Shown here piece after piece: positions 52,527-55,641 of a DNA stretch of 55,641 nt. Made by a program: the position numbers and the translations under genes. Position 1 is the first letter of the stretch. Every line of letters begins with the position of its first letter. The notes below the pieces were generated by a model that worked only from the letters and a program-made list of their open reading frames with translations, did not search any database and had not been told where the DNA came from. The DNA is taken from assembly GCA_002304445.1 (NCBI GenBank), contig NEVA01000021.1:1-55641 (forward strand), in the 5' to 3' direction. Source of the stretch: Opitutia bacterium Tous-C4FEB. Its GTDB lineage: Bacteria; Verrucomicrobiota; Verrucomicrobiia; Opitutales; Opitutaceae.

Positions 52527-54913
52527 GGGGTCTTCCTCATCTGAAACGGGGTGCTGGTCACGATACCGAGAATCAAAGCGGAGAAACGAAAATCCTCCGC
52601 GCTGGCCCGACGGACTATTTGCCGAATCGCCGGCGCGTCAAACGGCTCGACGCCGCGGCCCAGCGCGTAAATCAGGAGCTTTTCCGTCAAAGCGCCCGCG
52701 AAATGCTCCGGGCGTTGCAACAGGGCGCGCTCAAGTGCGGCGACGCCGACAAACGTGCTGCCGTCCGCCAAACCGCCCGAGGCATCGACCGGCTGACCGC
52801 CCTCCGCCGACCGCCAGCGTCCCACCGCGTCGAAGTTTTCCAGCGAGAAACCGACCGGGTCGATCACGTCGTGGCAGCTCGCGCACACGGGATTCGCGCG
52901 GTGGGCCGCGAGCCGGGCCCGCATCGGCAAAAAGGATGAGACGGTGTTGTCTTCCAGCGTCGGAATATCGGGCGGCGCCGGCGGTGGCGGCTCCCCCACG
53001 ATGTTTTCCAAAACCCAATGCCCGCGGATCGTCGGCGAGGTGCGCGTCGCGTAGGAGGTCACGGTCAAAATACTCCCATGCCGCAGCAAGCCGCCGCGCG
53101 GCCGCTCCGGCTCACCCGCAAACGACACCCGCCGGAAGCGGGGACCATAGATGTGCGGGATGCCGTAGTGTTTCGCGAGGCGCTCGTTGAGGAACGTGTA
53201 ATCCGCGCTGAGCAAGTCGGTGACACTGCGGTCTTCGCGCAGGATGCTTTCGAAAAAAAGTTCCGTCTCTTGGCGCAGGGCCTGGCGCAAGTTGTCGTCG
53301 AAGTCGGGGAACAACCGCAGATCGGGCGTGGCCGCTTCGAGCTTGCGCAGATACAACCACTGGCTCGCAAAATTCGTCACCAAACTGCCCGAGCGGCCGT
53401 CGGCCAGCATCCGGCGCACTTGCGCCTCCAACAGCTTCGGTTGCCGCAGGTCGCCCCGCACCGCTGCCGCGATCAATTCATCGTCGGGCAGACTGCTCCA
53501 GATGAAGAACGCCAGCCGAGACGCCAGTTCGAGGTCGCTGACCCGGTAAACTGAACCCGCCGCGAGCCCGACCGGGTCCTCTTCGACGCGGATCAAAAAT
53601 CGCGGACTCACCAAGACTGCCGTCAGAGCGCCCTCGATCCCGGCTTCGAAGCCGTTTTCATCCCGCGCCTCGCGGAAGAACTGCAGGGGTTTGCGCAAAT
53701 CGTCCTCCGTGACCGGCCGGCGATAGGCGCGGCGGATCAGGGGCGTCAAAATCTCGCGGGCGCGTGCATCCTGCTCGGCCACCGTCGCGGCCGCCGCGAG
53801 CGGTTTCGCGTCGCCGAAAATCGCGCGCCGACTCTCCGACTCGCCCGGCCCTTTCGCGTCAAACGGACCCGTGATCGTCACCTGAAAAAGCGCCGGTGCC
53901 GTGCGCGGGTGCCGGTGCATGTTAAACCGCGCCAAAAACGGCAGCCGCTCCGTCTCAATCAGCGCCGAGGGATTCTTGATAAACGTCACCCCCACGTCAC
54001 GAGCGCCCGCCTTTACCGGCACCCGAAATTTGAGATGCGCATCCACGCCCTCCGCGTTCTTGTCGCTCCCGGTCGGCTTGACCGTAAAGAGCCTCACGCG
54101 CTCCCGATCGATCAACACCTCGACTTCGTGCGGCTTGCGCAGCCCTTCCACCTGCTCGTTCCGGTCACGCTGGAGTCGGATCTGAATCTCATAGTCCCCG
54201 TCCTGGGGAAAGACATAGGGAATGAGCGTCCCGCCGCGCGTGCCCGGCGGCAGCCCCGCGATGCGCTCTTCCTGCGTCAGATCCGCCCGCACGCGAAAGG
54301 TGTCTCCGCCCGGCACCTTGCGCGGCGTTCCGATCGCCAGCCGCGCGATCTTTTGCGCCGCCGAGACGTAGCGATCCAGCAGCGTCGGAGAGAGATTCCC
54401 AACGGTGACGTTGTCGAAACCGTGACTCGGCTCGTCGTTCGGCAGCAACGTGGTCGCATCGATTTCGAGCGCGAGCAGATCGCGGACGGCGTTCTGATAC
54501 TCCGTGCGGTTCAACCGGCGAAACGTGTCCGTGCGCCCGGGATTAGGCGCGGCGGCGGCAGCCAGATCGAGCGAACGCTCCAACTCCGCCACGACCCGCT
54601 GGTAACTCTCCGCATCCGGCCGTTCGTCGGCGATCGGCGGCATCTGCCGATGGTCGAGCTTGCGCAAGACCTTCTCCCAGACCGCCGGATTCGTCGCCGG
54701 ATTTTTCGCATCTAAACCCTCCAGCGAAAACTTGCCCTTCCGAATCCCGTCGTCGTGGCAATCGAGGCAAAACCCTTGGATCAACGTTTCAGTCGGATGC
54801 GTCGCCGCGCCGCTGTTCTGCGCGAAGCCTGCTGACACCCCGCTCCACGCCACGCCGCCGAGCACGACGAAGCGCGATAAACCAAACCAAGGAGTCACGG
54901 CAAACTGGGGCAT
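52523..54913 (-). CDS. DUF1592 multidomain heme-motif protein
   Basis: The 796-residue protein has a signal peptide (FVVLGGVAWSGVSAGFAQ) and then a cytochrome-like CLDCHDDG near residue 46. The domains in order are DUF1587 (FRRLNRTEYQNAVRDLLALE), DUF1595 (ILTPLIRRAYRRPVTEDDLR), DUF1592 (VSDLELASRLAFFIWSSLPD), DUF1588 (RRGGLLRHGSILTVTSYATR, then CASCHDVIDPVGFSLENF with a second heme motif) and DUF1585 (LTEKLLIYALGRGVEPFD). The ATG at 54913 gives the signal peptide; an ATG at 55027 does not. It heads a three-gene operon. The role is unproven; the CxxCH motifs suggest redox activity. Confidence 0.92.
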   Translation of the reverse strand: MPQFAVTPWFGLSRFVVLGGVAWSGVSAGFAQNSGAATHPTETLIQGFCLDCHDDGIRKGKFSLEGLDAKNPATNPAVWEKVLRKLDHRQMPPIADERPDAESYQRVVAELERSLDLAAAAAPNPGRTDTFRRLNRTEYQNAVRDLLALEIDATTLLPNDEPSHGFDNVTVGNLSPTLLDRYVSAAQKIARLAIGTPRKVPGGDTFRVRADLTQEERIAGLPPGTRGGTLIPYVFPQDGDYEIQIRLQRDRNEQVEGLRKPHEVEVLIDRERVRLFTVKPTGSDKNAEGVDAHLKFRVPVKAGARDVGVTFIKNPSALIETERLPFLARFNMHRHPRTAPALFQVTITGPFDAKGPGESESRRAIFGDAKPLAAAATVAEQDARAREILTPLIRRAYRRPVTEDDLRKPLQFFREARDENGFEAGIEGALTAVLVSPRFLIRVEEDPVGLAAGSVYRVSDLELASRLAFFIWSSLPDDELIAAAVRGDLRQPKLLEAQVRRMLADGRSGSLVTNFASQWLYLRKLEAATPDLRLFPDFDDNLRQALRQETELFFESILREDRSVTDLLSADYTFLNERLAKHYGIPHIYGPRFRRVSFAGEPERPRGGLLRHGSILTVTSYATRTSPTIRGHWVLENIVGEPPPPAPPDIPTLEDNTVSSFLPMRARLAAHRANPVCASCHDVIDPVGFSLENFDAVGRWRSAEGGQPVDASGGLADGSTFVGVAALERALLQRPEHFAGALTEKLLIYALGRGVEPFDAPAIRQIVRRASAEDFRFSALILGIVTSTPFQMRKTP

Positions 54914-54943
54914 GGGAGCGGGGTAACGGGGTCCGAAAGGAAA

Positions 54944-54972
54944 ACGATACGGGAACAGACGGTCTCTTTCAA
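54944..54972 (-). promoter_or_regulatory. Candidate promoter of the DUF1592-DUF1552-ankyrin operon
   Basis: On the minus strand TTGAAA (54967-54972) and TATCGT (54944-54949) are separated by 17 nt, a sigma-70-like arrangement. Transcription would start about 25 nt before the ATG. The match is five of six at -35 and four of six at -10, so it is only a candidate. Confidence 0.35.
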
Positions 54973-55322
54973 AATTCGGTTCGGAGAAAATAACAAAATT
55001 TTCCACCGCCAGCGTGGTATGACCCAACCCGCCTCACCCCCACCACGAATGCCCGCGTCCGTTCGCCGGCAGGCCGGAATCGACTGGAGCAGGCGGGATC
55101 CGCCCGGCGAAAGCCGACGTCAAAACCGGGTAACGCTTTCGATTCTCCGACCTCAACCTCGGCCAACCCCATCCGTCGCGATCGCCGCGCGCCGCCCGCC
55201 CAACCGAATCGGCGCCAACAATCGCCTCCGTGGCCGCCACAAACTGCCACCCATCACCAAAACTCCAAAGTGAGGTTGCCCCCGGTTTGAGGGACACGAG
55301 TTGGGTCCAAAGAAAGGACTAA
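54973..55322. other. Intergenic region before the IS3 remnant
   Basis: About 350 nt between the operon promoter and the insertion-sequence end contain no gene that I recognise. Short frames on both strands look like GC-rich noise. Confidence 0.5.
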
Positions 55323-55550
55323 TGACCTGCCCCAGATGACTGGACAACGCAGACCTCAGATTTCGGGCGGTTGAACGGTCGGGTTGTAAATTCCGTGTAG
55401 CTCCCTGGCAAATTCGGCCGGAGGCCGATTTGCCAAGGAGCTGTGCAGACGAAAATGGTTATAGTCGTGGCGCCATTGCTCAATCTTTTCGCGCACATCT
55501 GCGAGGCTGAGGAAGACCCCTGAGTTCAGGCAGCCGTCCCTGAGCCGGAC
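55323..55550 (-). mobile_element. IS3-family insertion sequence, terminal fragment
   Basis: The fragment has a terminal sequence TGACCTGCCCCAGATGACTG at 55323-55342, of the type found at IS3-family ends (TG... CTGCCCC), followed after 13 nt by the stop of a transposase frame read on the minus strand. Transposase similarity stops abruptly near 55550 inside a conserved motif, so the element is broken there. Confidence 0.75.
55356..55550 (-). pseudogene. IS3-family transposase OrfB, C-terminal remnant
   Basis: The 64 remaining codons read RLRDGCLNSGVFLSLADVRE, then KIEQWRHDYNHFRLHSSLAN and RPPAEFARELHG, the classical end of the IS3 DDE integrase with R-L-R-D-(E)-C-L-N and H-S-S-L. The catalytic D, D and E are absent, since all lie upstream of the break; the frame meets a stop at 55551-55553. 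It cannot be active. Confidence 0.85.
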
Positions 55551-55641
55551 TCATGCAATTGAGGGTAGGATAAGTTGGTGAGGACCGGCTCTGGCGGAGA
55601 GAGCGGCAACTGCATCGCAGTGCTCGTCGGCACTCAATTGG
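55551..55641. other. Unassigned sequence fused to the IS3 remnant
   Basis: The last 91 nt do not continue the transposase. A minus-strand frame open to the window edge reads QLSADEHCDAVAALSARAGP and ends at 55551. I do not recognise it; it is too short to classify. Confidence 0.3.

Noticed and set aside
1-55641. CRISPR array, rRNA genes, prophage or integrase-bounded island
   Set aside because: No regularly spaced repeats, rRNA sequence, phage structural genes or integrase were seen; the only mobile DNA is the IS3 remnant at the right end.

Overview
The window is a GC-rich bacterial chromosome segment, most likely from the phylum Verrucomicrobiota and probably near Opitutaceae. This rests on several protein families typical of Planctomycetes and Verrucomicrobia (PSCyt1/DUF1549/DUF1553 'PSD1' proteins, Tat-exported DUF1501 proteins, a DUF1592-DUF1552 pair), large TonB-dependent receptors of verrucomicrobial type, and the order tRNA-Thr, tuf, tRNA-Trp, secE, nusG, rplKAJL, rpoBC, which resembles the arrangement I know from Chlamydia. 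The taxonomic call is inference; no 16S rRNA gene is present.

Layout. 1-3.1 kb: the end of a PSD1 protein followed by its DUF1501 partner. 3.2-5.8 kb: two toxin-antitoxin pairs (VapBC-like and HicAB), each with a palindrome just upstream, around a secreted sugar-isomerase-like protein and a frameshifted membrane protein. 5.9-15.8 kb: a nutrient-scavenging locus with a family-6 esterase, two TonB-dependent receptors of different build, an SGNH-like protein and an alpha/beta hydrolase. 15.9-20.7 kb, minus strand: a second PSD1-DUF1501 pair. 21.2-34.0 kb, minus strand: the transcription-translation operon. 34.1-38.6 kb, minus strand: a TPR protein, ExbB, ExbD and an unusual TonB-like partner, which probably energise receptors such as those at 7-16 kb. 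38.8-41.8 kb: LemA, a Tic20-like protein and an M48 protease. 41.9-44.3 kb, minus strand: a choice-of-anchor I surface protein. 44.5-48.6 kb: a third DUF1501/PSD1 pair in reversed order. 48.7-49.5 kb: a one-domain voltage-gated cation channel. 49.6-54.9 kb, minus strand: a translationally coupled DUF1592-DUF1552-ankyrin operon. 55.3 kb to the end: a decayed IS3-family element.

The observations most worth following are: (1) a dispersed 21-bp-period microrepeat encoding an S-Q-L-S-A-L-N type linker, in the same reading frame at domain boundaries of three unrelated exported or membrane proteins; (2) an RNA polymerase beta-prime subunit that has lost three of the four cysteines of its second zinc site; (3) a channel whose selectivity filter reads TLEGWAD, close to the filter I recall for the native prokaryotic calcium channel CavMr; (4) a 10-nt copy of the 16S rRNA 3' end just upstream of rpoB in its mRNA; and (5) an ExbBD operon whose third member lacks the usual TonB proline-rich spacer.
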